Shown piece by piece: positions 7,838 to 15,525 of a DNA stretch of 64,000 bases. Every line of letters starts with the position of its first letter. The stretch's first letter is position 1. This DNA is from Marivirga arenosa (GTDB taxonomy: Bacteria; Bacteroidota; Bacteroidia; Cytophagales; Cyclobacteriaceae). A program made the position numbers and the translations under genes. The notes under the pieces are model-generated. The model searched no databases, was not told the origin of the DNA, and saw only the letters and a program-made list of their open reading frames with translations. Where the stretch lies: contig NZ_CP129970.2 in NCBI RefSeq assembly GCF_030503895.2, positions 2,403,001 through 2,467,000 on the forward strand. Reading direction: 5' to 3'.

Positions 7838-7859
7838 AAAAACCCAACGGGCTTGGGCT

Positions 7860-9040
7860 TGCGGCCTAAAAGCGAAAGCAGACCGATATTGCTTTCCTCT
7901 TTTATTTATTTTTTACTGATTATGAAACCCCATAAAGTCTAGAAAGAACTTGTAAATCAAATTCCTGGGGCTAATTCCACGCGGCTATAGCCGCACCTTA
8001 AACGGGTGGTGGGGAATTTGGGAATGGATGTGGAATGCTGTCCTATAGTAATAGCACTACAGTTTGATCAAGGCACCCATGCGGGCAGAAGTGGGAAGGT
8101 GAACGCAGGAAGAGCGGTTGCAAATAATGGAGTTTACGGAATGGTTTGCAATCCGCTGTGTGTCGAGCCGTCTGCGAGTGCGACCCCGGGTGGTAGACCG
8201 AGAGTGACCGTAGGGAACGGGGGCTAGCCACGAGCGGAGAGTAACGGAGCGAACAAGGCTTGGCGTGGTTTTTTGTTGAGAAGGAAAAAGCAAGTTTAAT
8301 ACAGCCATTGAAGAAAGGGATGTGTAAAGCGTGGCTGAATTATACTTGCTGTGGGAGTGACAAAGCGCCTTTATTTGAAGGGGCTTTGGTCACGATGGGC
8401 TACAAAAACCATGACAAGCCGCAGCCCGGGGGTGCCCGCAGGCGAGCCTAACTTTGGCAACCGGGGGATGTTGCTTTTAACAGTAGCGTAGCGGAGGTTT
8501 AAAGGAACAGACCAGGTAGGTTGCCGTGATTCACTTGGGCTAAGCTGCGAGGGGCATGACAGCACTTGCCCCGAAGGGGTTGGCTTTTGGCTTTAAAGAC
8601 CTTATAAATCAACACTTATTTAAAGCCTGGAGCCAATGCTGGCGAGACCCTTTGCCGCAGCCCAAGGGCAGCACACCATAGTGCCTGGCAGTGCGGCTGG
8701 TATATTAAACAACAACTTTTTGGCTTGGGAGCCAAAAAGACCGCTGCCTTTTGCTTTTTATCTCTTTATCTGCTTAACAGAAAAAAAGCAAAAGCTATGA
8801 GGGAAGGTTTGTGCGGGTAAGTGCGGTTGGTTAGCCGAGGGCCTTTGATTTACCCTTTAGGGAAATTAAAGGCTTTCGGCTGTGGGAGCCATGGGCTTTG
8901 GCTAATTTTTTTGGATTGTGTAAGGGATGTAGGGAAATTAGGCAAGGCGCATGGTCTTTGCCTAATAATTCATTTAGAGAAAGCTTTAAATGGGAATAAG
9001 GAAAAACGAACGTATTATGTTTATTGATGCGTTCGTTTTT
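7860..9040 (+). ncRNA. Putative large structured non-coding RNA
   Basis: More than 1.1 kb that is more GC-rich than its neighbours, has no plausible protein and is crowded with stems. Examples are GCGGCTATAGCCGC at 7981-7994 inside 7974-7980/8030-8036; TGCAAA/TTTGCA plus AGCGG/CCGCT at 8113-8157; GTGAC-AAAGC / GCTTT-GTCAC at 8357-8393; GCCGCA/TGCGGC at 8654-8697; a perfect 10-bp stem at 8716-8739; a long hairpin at 8833-8881; and TTAGGCAA/TTGCCTAA at 8938-8965. It ends in a strong T-tailed hairpin at 9002-9040, so the plus strand is the likely transcript. Short ORFs inside have no start/codon logic. Exact ends are unknown. It does not match an RNA family I can name (not tmRNA, RNase P or rRNA). 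It could also be a structured origin or transfer region. Confidence 0.5.
9002..9040. terminator. Strong bidirectional terminator hairpin
   Basis: An 11-bp perfect stem (AAAAACGAACG / CGTTCGTTTTT) with a 17-base loop and T-runs on both strands. It lies between the plus-strand RNA-like region and the end of the minus-strand mercury operon, and can serve both. Confidence 0.8.
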
Positions 9041-9050
9041 TGGAGCTTTA

Positions 9051-9257
9051 CTAACAGCAGCTTTTGTTTTGTTGGATCGGTGGACATGCTACTGTTCCGT
9101 AACTACAATAGACACAGCAATCACCAGTTTGTGGTTTTAAAACTGTGTTACAATTTTCACACTCATAGAAGAATTGACAAGCATCTGTTGGCATTTCTTC
9201 TGTTTTTTCATGCCCACAGTTGGGGCATTTTATCGTTGATTCTAATACTACTTCCAT
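9051..9257 (-). CDS. GDCCVxC domain-containing small cysteine-rich protein
   Basis: A 68-aa protein with 11 cysteines: a CPNC pair at 11/14, C27, a CENC pair at 33/36, the GDCCVYC signature at 46-51, C58, and a terminal CC at 67/68. The GDCCVxC family is known from mercury/heavy-metal loci of Bacteroidota, with unknown biochemistry. It probably binds metal through its zinc-ribbon-like CxxC pairs. It is the last gene of the mercury operon, 28 bases after the reductase. The C-terminal NKSCC recalls the vicinal cysteine pair at the end of classical MerA, which the neighbouring reductase lacks. Confidence 0.85.
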   Translation of the reverse strand: MEVVLESTIKCPNCGHEKTEEMPTDACQFFYECENCNTVLKPQTGDCCVYCSYGTVACPPIQQNKSCC

Positions 9258-9285
9258 TTGAGTTCTATTTTTATGATTTTAAAAA

Positions 9286-10632
9286 TTAAACCATGTACAC
9301 TATATCCGAACTTGCTGAGGGATAGGTAAGGATCATGGTTTTTATGTCTTTTGAAGTCAGGCCTCCTTTAATTGCCATGGCAAAAAGATTAATAACTTCT
9401 TCTGCATGGGGTCCTGTAAGGTGTGCTCCCAAAATTTTACCACTATCTTTTTCGATGAGCGTTTTAAAAGCATAGGTCTTTTCATTGAGCCTTTTGGCTG
9501 TAAACCAATTAGGAATACTATTTTTTTTAACAATGAAATCCAATCCCATTTGGTTGACCTGCTCTTCAGATAGTCCTACTGATGCCATTGCTGGTGAGGT
9601 AAAGACCACAGTTGGTATAGCACTGTAATCAGGCTTTTTGCTATTTTCTTTTAGAATGTTGGATGCTACAATATGACCTTCCATCACGGCCACAGGAGTA
9701 AGAGGCTTGCCATCAGTAGCAGCTGCATCTCCGGCAACATATACATTTGGGTTTGATGTACTTTGCAGATATTCGTTTGCGACTATTCCTTTTTGAGTGA
9801 ACTTCACATTGCCTTTATCTAAATCAAGGTCAAAAATAGCAGGCAGCCTTCCTGCTGAATTAATTACCACTTCAGCTTCCCAGTTCTTTTCATTACCATC
9901 AGGATTTGCAGTGACTTTATATCCAGCTTCCGATTTTTCGATTTTGCTGACATCTGTGTTAAGTATTAACTCTATATCTAATTCTTCCGTGGCTTTAGTG
10001 ATTTGTTCCACAATAAAAGGATCAAAATTCTCTAGAGGTCTCTCTCCCCGGTGAATAATAGTCACTTTACTGCCATAGCGAGCAGCCATGTGGGCAAATT
10101 CAAAAGCTATATAGCCACCACCTATAAATATGAGAGATTTAGGAAGGTTTTCGAAGTTTAAAAAGTCGGTACTTGTGAGTGTTAAGTCTCCACCGGGAAA
10201 ATCAAGATGACGGGCTTTCGCTCCAGTGGCAATCACAATCTTAGCTGCTTCTATAATCTCATCTCCTACCTTCAGTTGATTTTCCTTTATGAAGCGGGCA
10301 GAAGAATGAAAGGTCTCCACCCCATTTTTCTCATAGCCTTTTTCTAATTTTGCAGGCATAATTTCCACAAATTCCTGTTTGCTTTTCATGGCAGCTTTCC
10401 ATGAAATTTCCGGAATATCAGAGATGTTTCTATCCTCCAAATTGGTTGCGAAATGCCTTAATTCCGTAGCTGCCAGCATAATTTTCTTCGGATCGCAACC
10501 GCGCAAAGCGCAAGTACCACCATAAGGTAATTCATCCGTTATGCCTACTTTCAATCCTTTAGAGGCACAGCGATTGGCGATATTCATCCCTGCCATGCCA
10601 GAGCCAATTACAAATAAATCGTATTTCTTCAT
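9286..10632 (-). CDS. FAD-dependent disulfide reductase, MerA-like
   Basis: A 448-aa member of the pyridine nucleotide-disulfide oxidoreductase class I family. An N-terminal FAD motif (FVIGSGMAGMNIAN) is followed by the redox pair C41/C46 in GGTCALRGCDPKK, an NAD(P) motif (FIGGGYIAFEFA, about residues 168-180), a second FAD motif (VYVAGDAAAT) and a dimerisation domain. Within a merTP operon it probably serves as mercuric reductase or a related thiol reductase. However, it lacks both the N-terminal HMA domain and the C-terminal vicinal cysteines of classical MerA (it ends SSDIVYMV), so the substrate is uncertain. It starts 2 bases after the MerTP stop codon. Confidence 0.85.
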   Translation of the reverse strand: MKKYDLFVIGSGMAGMNIANRCASKGLKVGITDELPYGGTCALRGCDPKKIMLAATELRHFATNLEDRNISDIPEISWKAAMKSKQEFVEIMPAKLEKGYEKNGVETFHSSARFIKENQLKVGDEIIEAAKIVIATGAKARHLDFPGGDLTLTSTDFLNFENLPKSLIFIGGGYIAFEFAHMAARYGSKVTIIHRGERPLENFDPFIVEQITKATEELDIELILNTDVSKIEKSEAGYKVTANPDGNEKNWEAEVVINSAGRLPAIFDLDLDKGNVKFTQKGIVANEYLQSTSNPNVYVAGDAAATDGKPLTPVAVMEGHIVASNILKENSKKPDYSAIPTVVFTSPAMASVGLSEEQVNQMGLDFIVKKNSIPNWFTAKRLNEKTYAFKTLIEKDSGKILGAHLTGPHAEEVINLFAMAIKGGLTSKDIKTMILTYPSASSDIVYMV

Positions 10633-10634
10633 AA

Positions 10635-11267
10635 TTATTTCTGACTGATTACTTTATAGCCTGTGCCGTTTATGGCTGCCTTAATTTCTTCACTAGTTAC
10701 TTTTGATTGATCATATTTTACCATAGCATCAGCATCTTCGTAACTCGCATCTACTTCCACTATACCGTTTAGTTTATTAACATCATTCTCTACATGCGAA
10801 GCACAGCCATTACAGGTCATCCCCTTGATTTCGAAAGTGGTAGTTTGCAGATTATCAGTTTCTACCACAATAGTCTGTTTTTGATCTTGTGAAGGATAAA
10901 ACATATCAGCATACAGAGGAAAAGCCATCATCACCACCGCAAAAACCGTTACAATTCCCAGAAACTTCTTGCTTTGCCAAAAATTGGGTTTTTCGTCCTC
11001 TTCACAAGCACAAGCTATTTCCTCTTCCGTTCTGGGTTTCAATTTTTGATACCAGGCAAAAGCTAAAACCAGTATGGTGACTCCTATAAGATATGGTCTC
11101 AAAGGATCTAACCACGAAAATGTGGAAGCAATCCCAGATGCACCTGAAACCAGGGCTAAAACCGGGGTGATACAGCATATTGATGCTGCAATTGCAGATA
11201 CTAATCCTGCCCCTAAAAGTTTTTTGTTATTATTGGATTCAATATTTGAGTTTTCCTGCGTAGTCAT
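10635..11267 (-). CDS. merTP: Mercuric transporter MerT-MerP fusion
   Basis: A 210-aa inner-membrane protein. Residues about 15-125 form a MerT-like membrane domain with the paired cysteines in the first span (ASICCITPVLAL) and another Cys pair in the loop (IACACEEDE). Residues about 143-208 form a MerP/HMA domain with the metal-binding motif MTCNGCA. MerP normally delivers Hg(II) to MerT, which imports it for reduction; here the two are fused, as is common in Bacteroidota. The start codon overlaps the end of the upstream regulator gene (ATGA-type overlap), so the genes are translationally coupled. Confidence 0.9.
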   Translation of the reverse strand: MTTQENSNIESNNNKKLLGAGLVSAIAASICCITPVLALVSGASGIASTFSWLDPLRPYLIGVTILVLAFAWYQKLKPRTEEEIACACEEDEKPNFWQSKKFLGIVTVFAVVMMAFPLYADMFYPSQDQKQTIVVETDNLQTTTFEIKGMTCNGCASHVENDVNKLNGIVEVDASYEDADAMVKYDQSKVTSEEIKAAINGTGYKVISQK

Positions 11268-11641
11268 ATCATTTCTTTTTTGTCACCAACTGTGATTTCC
11301 TGAAACAAGGGTTTTAGAAGCTCTAAATGTTCTTCATTAATTGCATAAAAAATGGTTTGACCGCTCCGTTTTCCTGTGATGATATTCCGGTCTTTCATTT
11401 TTCGGATGTGCTGAGATATTGCAGGAATACTCATTCCCAAAATATCGGAAAGATCACAGGGGCATAATTGGCCTTCTTGTTCTAAGAGGTAAAGTATTTT
11501 CAGTCTGACCTCATTACCGGCTAAATTCAGGATGCTACTCAGCTTACCGAATGATTCTTTGTTTTCTTCGAGATTTTCTTTGCATTGCTGAATTTGTACT
11601 TCATCAGCCAATACCCTTATACATGATTGATTTTTATCCAT
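11264..11641 (-). CDS. ArsR/SmtB-family metalloregulator
   Basis: A winged-helix repressor of 125 aa if started at the ATG at 11641; an ATG at 11671 would add ten residues. I prefer 11641 because a promoter-like TAACTTGC lies at 11672-11679. The helix-turn-helix segment is DLSDILGMSIPAISQHIRKM. CPCDL (an ELCxCDL-type motif of ArsR proteins) and further N-terminal cysteines are likely metal ligands. It heads the mercury operon and presumably senses Hg(II) in place of MerR. A near-perfect palindrome lies just upstream. Confidence 0.88.
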   Translation of the reverse strand: MDKNQSCIRVLADEVQIQQCKENLEENKESFGKLSSILNLAGNEVRLKILYLLEQEGQLCPCDLSDILGMSIPAISQHIRKMKDRNIITGKRSGQTIFYAINEEHLELLKPLFQEITVGDKKEMI

Positions 11642-11690
11642 GGTTACTTTATTTGTACTTCCATAACGCATGCAAGTTAATGAAGTTCAT

Positions 11691-11712
11691 TATTTAAGCA
11701 AATACTTAAATA
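11691..11712. promoter_or_regulatory. Operator palindrome of the mercury operon
   Basis: A perfect 8-bp inverted repeat, TATTTAAG / CTTAAATA, with a 6-base spacer, resembles ArsR/SmtB 12-2-12 operators. On the minus strand the centre contains TTTG, which lies 19 bases from TAACTTGC (11672-11679), similar to the Bacteroidota -33/-7 pair. Repressor binding would then cover the -33 element. Confidence 0.6.
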
Positions 11713-11853
11713 CAGTATTTTAATGTGAGGTATATTTTATTTGTTCAATATTATTGACCCAATTAAGGTAGTTTGGATACACGCGAAACTCGTGCCAGCA
11801 GGGAGCTTCTTCGTTTGTCTAGTCCTGATTTTACTTTACAGTTTTACATTTAA

Positions 11854-12615
11854 TTAAACAAATTTTGTTCTTAATAAATCAATTAATTTATTCATCTTAT
11901 CTTTATATTCTTCATCAGTCAATTCAATCATTCTCTTATTTTGATTATTAAATAATTCATCCAATTCATTCTGATTTTTTAAATTCCTTGGAAAGGTCCT
12001 AATTGTAATGCTTTTGAAATTATATATATCATCGATTGCATTCTGTAATTCATTGTCTATTACAAAGCAAGTTTGTATAAACCCTAAAGCTTCAAATACT
12101 TGCATTTGATACTCTGAAATATCTTTTATTAGGCCTAATGCTCTTTCATTTTGTTTTTTTGCCTCGTCCAAGTCTTCTTTGTTTTGAGAGAAAAGTAAAT
12201 ATCTAGTTTCATAAAATTCACATAATAATTTGGCTTCAATATTTGTTCGAATTGATTGAATCCAAGGATTTTTCAAAGCCATAATCTTTGAATATGAAAT
12301 ACGCTGATTATCAAAAATTTTTTGTTTTTGAAACAGACTATATGAATTTCTATAATTTAAATAATTACCAAGCAATATGCCTAAAATTGCAAATATTGCT
12401 GGAATTAGGGTTGGCCACATATAGCTTGATGCTTGGTCTTCTTTTATCAAATCCGCAGCTAAGGTGTCTAACGACTTATTTACGATTTCAATTTTGTCAG
12501 GTATGAAAATGGAATCTATTTGGTCTTTAGTTACTACTAATGATTTATTACTGTCCGTTTGAGAAAAGCTCAATGAGCATGAAAGTATAAATATCATTGT
12601 TAATTTACGTTTCAT
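11854..12615 (-). CDS. Membrane protein of unknown function
   Basis: A 253-aa protein with an N-terminal signal peptide (MKRKLTMIFILSCSLSFS), a periplasmic stretch, and a membrane span at about residues 66-86 (MWPTLIPAIFAILGILLGNY). Its C-terminal 160 residues are predicted helical and cytosolic, with many Lys, Glu and Asn. I recognise no family. The topology (one span, long helical tail) resembles membrane partners of defence genes, but only by layout. It is monocistronic, between the mercury operon and the nuclease gene. Confidence 0.6.
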   Translation of the reverse strand: MKRKLTMIFILSCSLSFSQTDSNKSLVVTKDQIDSIFIPDKIEIVNKSLDTLAADLIKEDQASSYMWPTLIPAIFAILGILLGNYLNYRNSYSLFQKQKIFDNQRISYSKIMALKNPWIQSIRTNIEAKLLCEFYETRYLLFSQNKEDLDEAKKQNERALGLIKDISEYQMQVFEALGFIQTCFVIDNELQNAIDDIYNFKSITIRTFPRNLKNQNELDELFNNQNKRMIELTDEEYKDKMNKLIDLLRTKFV

Positions 12616-12808
12616 ATTGTCTTACGGTGTCGTTTAAAATTATTGCCAATAAAATAATAAGTATACTTGGTAATATAAACTTAGTTAAAAAAAATATAAA
12701 TTAATGGTGATTGGTAAGGAATGTTGTTTCTAGGGGCATAAATAAGAACTTTTACTAATTAGCCTGTAAAGCATTAAGGTAGAACAGCAGTGAATTACAT
12801 TTGATTGA

Positions 12809-12831
12809 ACTTGGCGGAATTCCCGCCAAGT
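12809..12831. repeat. GC-rich inverted repeat
   Basis: A 9-bp perfect stem, ACTTGGCGG / CCGCCAAGT, with the loop AATTC. It lies between two minus-strand genes, downstream of the nuclease gene. There is no T-run on the minus-strand side, so it is a hairpin of uncertain role, possibly a processed 3' end or a terminator of the weaker kind. Confidence 0.55.
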
Positions 12832-12872
12832 ATTTCTAGTATCGAAAAAAGATTAGTTGCTAAAATTAAGTT

Positions 12873-14117
12873 TTATTTTGGTAAATGAAATAACTGAACT
12901 GCCAGCTTTATTTCACGGTTTTTATCACCATTGATATGAAATCGATAATTGAACCAATTTTCATCTGTTTTAGTAATGTAGCCTAAGTAATTATCATGGT
13001 CTTTTGTTGATGCTTCAACCTTTTGCAGAATGGTGGAAAAATCTATTTGCTTAACAAAAATAACCACGGATGCTTTAGTATCTCTCCACGTTAAATAATT
13101 TAATAATTGTGAAATCGTTTTCAAATAGCCTTTTTCACCTTTCCAGAACTTGCACTCAGCAATAAATATAACTGAACTATCAAATCTCAATTGGATATCA
13201 GTCTTACCAGATTTGTTGAATGTTTCTCCAGACGCACTTCCTAGCTCGAAATTAGGGTCTAAGGTCATTAAAATATGGTCTCTTAAATCTTCTTCATTTT
13301 TGTTTTCGTAGACACTTGGCATTCTTTCAAAATTTTTACCAACATCATTAATCAATTTGAGAATTTGAAAATAATTTTTATCGTCTAAAGCTGGTTCTGG
13401 TGTAAACCCTTTTTCAGTTATGGAAGGTTTAATTGATATCTTTTCTTTTAGTTTAGGTTGTGGAACTGAAAAAGTTTCTGAAATATTATTTTTCTTCTTG
13501 AGTGGGACACCTAATGAAGCCATTAAATTATTCTTGCTTAGTAGCTTTTGCTTTTTATTACTGACGAACGATTTTATTTTAGCATATAGAGAATTATTAA
13601 ATTCTAAAATATCCGTTCTAAGCGTTTCATAATTCCTTTTAACACCATTGACTTCTCTATCATAGTCCTGTTTTATTTTTATAGGGTCATTATGAAAATT
13701 TATAAATTCAGCTATTACGGTATTTCCCTTCACATGAAAATTGCCACCTCCACCTATTGAAAATGAGGATGCAGGGCATTTTAAGAGTAAATCAGCATTG
13801 CCTTCGACTGGAATTATAAACTGAATGACTTCTTTTTTATATTTTTCTCCTGGACGAACATGGAAAGACATATGAAAATATTCTGCAGGGATATCATCTT
13901 CATACATATCAGCGTAAACATCATCAAATAAAATTGTAGGGACATCCAATGCATATTCATCTTTTATATGGTTAATATATTCGATTTCGTTAGCATTTAG
14001 GATATAATCTTCAGGTTCACTTTCCACAGTTTTATTTATACTTTCAATAGTAGATAAAAACTTATCTGAAATACGACCTGAGCTAAATATTTTTGAATGA
14101 CTATTAAAACTGTACAT
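12873..14117 (-). CDS. PD-(D/E)XK nuclease-like protein
   Basis: A 414-aa soluble protein. The C-terminal domain (about residues 285-400) has a restriction-endonuclease-like core: GKTDIQLRFDSSVIFIAECKFW gives the D...ExK catalytic pattern, followed by a helix with SQLLNYLTWRD. The N-terminal 240 residues are unlike anything I can name and may provide target recognition. Such stand-alone nucleases are common in defence islands. It lies in the defence-like block of element B. There is no methyltransferase beside it, so it is probably not a classical restriction-modification pair. Confidence 0.65.
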   Translation of the reverse strand: MYSFNSHSKIFSSGRISDKFLSTIESINKTVESEPEDYILNANEIEYINHIKDEYALDVPTILFDDVYADMYEDDIPAEYFHMSFHVRPGEKYKKEVIQFIIPVEGNADLLLKCPASSFSIGGGGNFHVKGNTVIAEFINFHNDPIKIKQDYDREVNGVKRNYETLRTDILEFNNSLYAKIKSFVSNKKQKLLSKNNLMASLGVPLKKKNNISETFSVPQPKLKEKISIKPSITEKGFTPEPALDDKNYFQILKLINDVGKNFERMPSVYENKNEEDLRDHILMTLDPNFELGSASGETFNKSGKTDIQLRFDSSVIFIAECKFWKGEKGYLKTISQLLNYLTWRDTKASVVIFVKQIDFSTILQKVEASTKDHDNYLGYITKTDENWFNYRFHINGDKNREIKLAVQLFHLPK

Positions 14118-14581
14118 GCGAATTTTTGATATGCTAATTCTAAACTTAGTTGAATAAACTTAATAAAATTTAATATAATTTAAGGGTATAAATTAAGAAT
14201 TGTTCGTGTTGGTAAAAAAAAGAATAATTTGGCTTCAGTCACATCCTGTAACATTGTTAAGTTATTGGAAATTAGTATTTTAAGGGCTTAGTTTGTGAGT
14301 TTAGTCACATCCTAGGCACAAGTCCCCAGCCAAAGGCTGGCAAGCTATTCTTAGTCCTTCCCCAAAAGGTAAGGAGATTGAAAGGCTGGTGCGTTTGATT
14401 TAATTTTTTACCACCCTGGGTAATTTACAGGTTTTTGAAATGATGGGCACAAGCGGACAAGGTTGCCTTCTTGACTAAACTGTGCTTAGCGGTAAACGTG
14501 GAATTTAGATTATACTATTTTGAATAGGTAACCGGTACTAGTTGGGAGCTTCAGTTTGTTTTTTACTTTGAACTTGATAAA
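14118..14581. other. Intergenic region with hairpins and a short direct repeat
   Basis: 464 bases without a gene. AGTCACATCCT occurs twice (about 14238 and 14303). A hairpin CCAGCC-AAA-GGCTGG lies at 14326-14340, followed by CCTTCCCC/GGTAAGG pairing at about 14357-14375. The composition is more GC-rich than the neighbouring coding DNA. It could be a remnant of an older insertion or a small RNA; nothing decisive is seen. Confidence 0.4.
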
Positions 14582-15505
14582 TCATAAGTTCTCACTGCCT
14601 TTTGATAATAAGTATTTAAAATCTTCATTTGGTAAGATTTTAGATACTATGAAAGTAGCTGTTTCCTTATTTATTATTTTTGATAGGGTTAAATCAAATA
14701 TTTTGCCTTTCACCAATTGCTTCCAGTTTTTCTTATTTAAAGTTGTACTTAGTTTTTTTAGTTCTTCAAGCTCATTGAATAATATTTCTTGACCATGACC
14801 TAGGATTCGAAGTTCTTTCATTACCTCATCAATGGAATTTTTACTTTGCTTAACTGTTTTTCTTTTTCTGGACCGTTGCCATTTGCCTAGTTGCAATTCT
14901 CCCTTAACGGTAATTTGATATGATTTATAATCGCTTTTTATGAAATAAGATTTTAAAAGCTCTTGAATAATTTCTTTTAATTCATGATCACCTCTTGGGA
15001 GAGCAATTCCATTTCCTGCTAAAATCCATTCGATAGAATAGTAATTATCATCTTTTAATTTACTTAGTTTAAAAAGGATGAGATAGAGAATATCTTCAAT
15101 ATTTTGGTTTTCAATGTCAATTAAAGGCTCTATTTTAAGAATTACATCTAAGTGAGGAAGCATTGATGAGAATTGATCTAAAAATTCTATCCTGTTATTT
15201 AAGGTTCTATTGATGTTATTACATTTATCTTGAAAAGTATCTTCTTTGCCTATATAGTGCCACCCTATAAATTTGTCAATGCCATATGATTCATAATTAT
15301 TCCATAGCCAACTATCCGGATCAGAAAATGATTTGGTAAAAATAGTCTTCAATTGTTCATCAAAAGAATCTCTTTTCTCAATAGCATTTTTCAAATCATG
15401 CTCACTTCTAATTTCCTTTTTGTATAACTCCTTTAAATGGTCAATCACAGGTGCTATTGATTCATTGAAATCTTGAAGGGATGATTTGATTCGAATATTT
15501 TGCAT
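14582..15505 (-). CDS. Hypothetical protein beside RhuM
   Basis: A 307-aa soluble, largely helical protein (for example DHLKELYKKEIRSEHDLKNA). A central segment (ILAGNGIALPRGDHELKEII...YQITVKGELQLGK) may be a winged-helix-like unit. The C-terminal part is basic (QRSRKRKTVKQSK). I recognise no family. It starts 20 bases after the RhuM gene, so it is co-transcribed with it and may work with it. Confidence 0.6.
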   Translation of the reverse strand: MQNIRIKSSLQDFNESIAPVIDHLKELYKKEIRSEHDLKNAIEKRDSFDEQLKTIFTKSFSDPDSWLWNNYESYGIDKFIGWHYIGKEDTFQDKCNNINRTLNNRIEFLDQFSSMLPHLDVILKIEPLIDIENQNIEDILYLILFKLSKLKDDNYYSIEWILAGNGIALPRGDHELKEIIQELLKSYFIKSDYKSYQITVKGELQLGKWQRSRKRKTVKQSKNSIDEVMKELRILGHGQEILFNELEELKKLSTTLNKKNWKQLVKGKIFDLTLSKIINKETATFIVSKILPNEDFKYLLSKGSENL

Positions 15506-15525
15506 TTCCTCAGGTGTTTTACATG

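Noticed and set aside
7417-7847. Minus-strand frames upstream of the 54-aa ORF
   Set aside because: No conservation with the other copy beyond the 7416 start, and the translation is low-complexity from purine-rich DNA.
8150-8300. A group II intron start (GTGCGAC) and domain V-like segment
   Set aside because: No intron-encoded protein or recognisable domain V/VI pairing was found; the short match is not enough.
8006-8565. Several ORFs of 60-85 codons in different frames on both strands
   Set aside because: They overlap one another, span strong hairpins and have low-complexity Arg/Ser/Pro-rich translations. They look like chance frames in GC-rich structured DNA.
8821-9289. Two overlapping plus-strand ORFs (68 and 99 codons)
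   Set aside because: They run through the terminator hairpin, and the second is antisense to the GDCCVxC gene.
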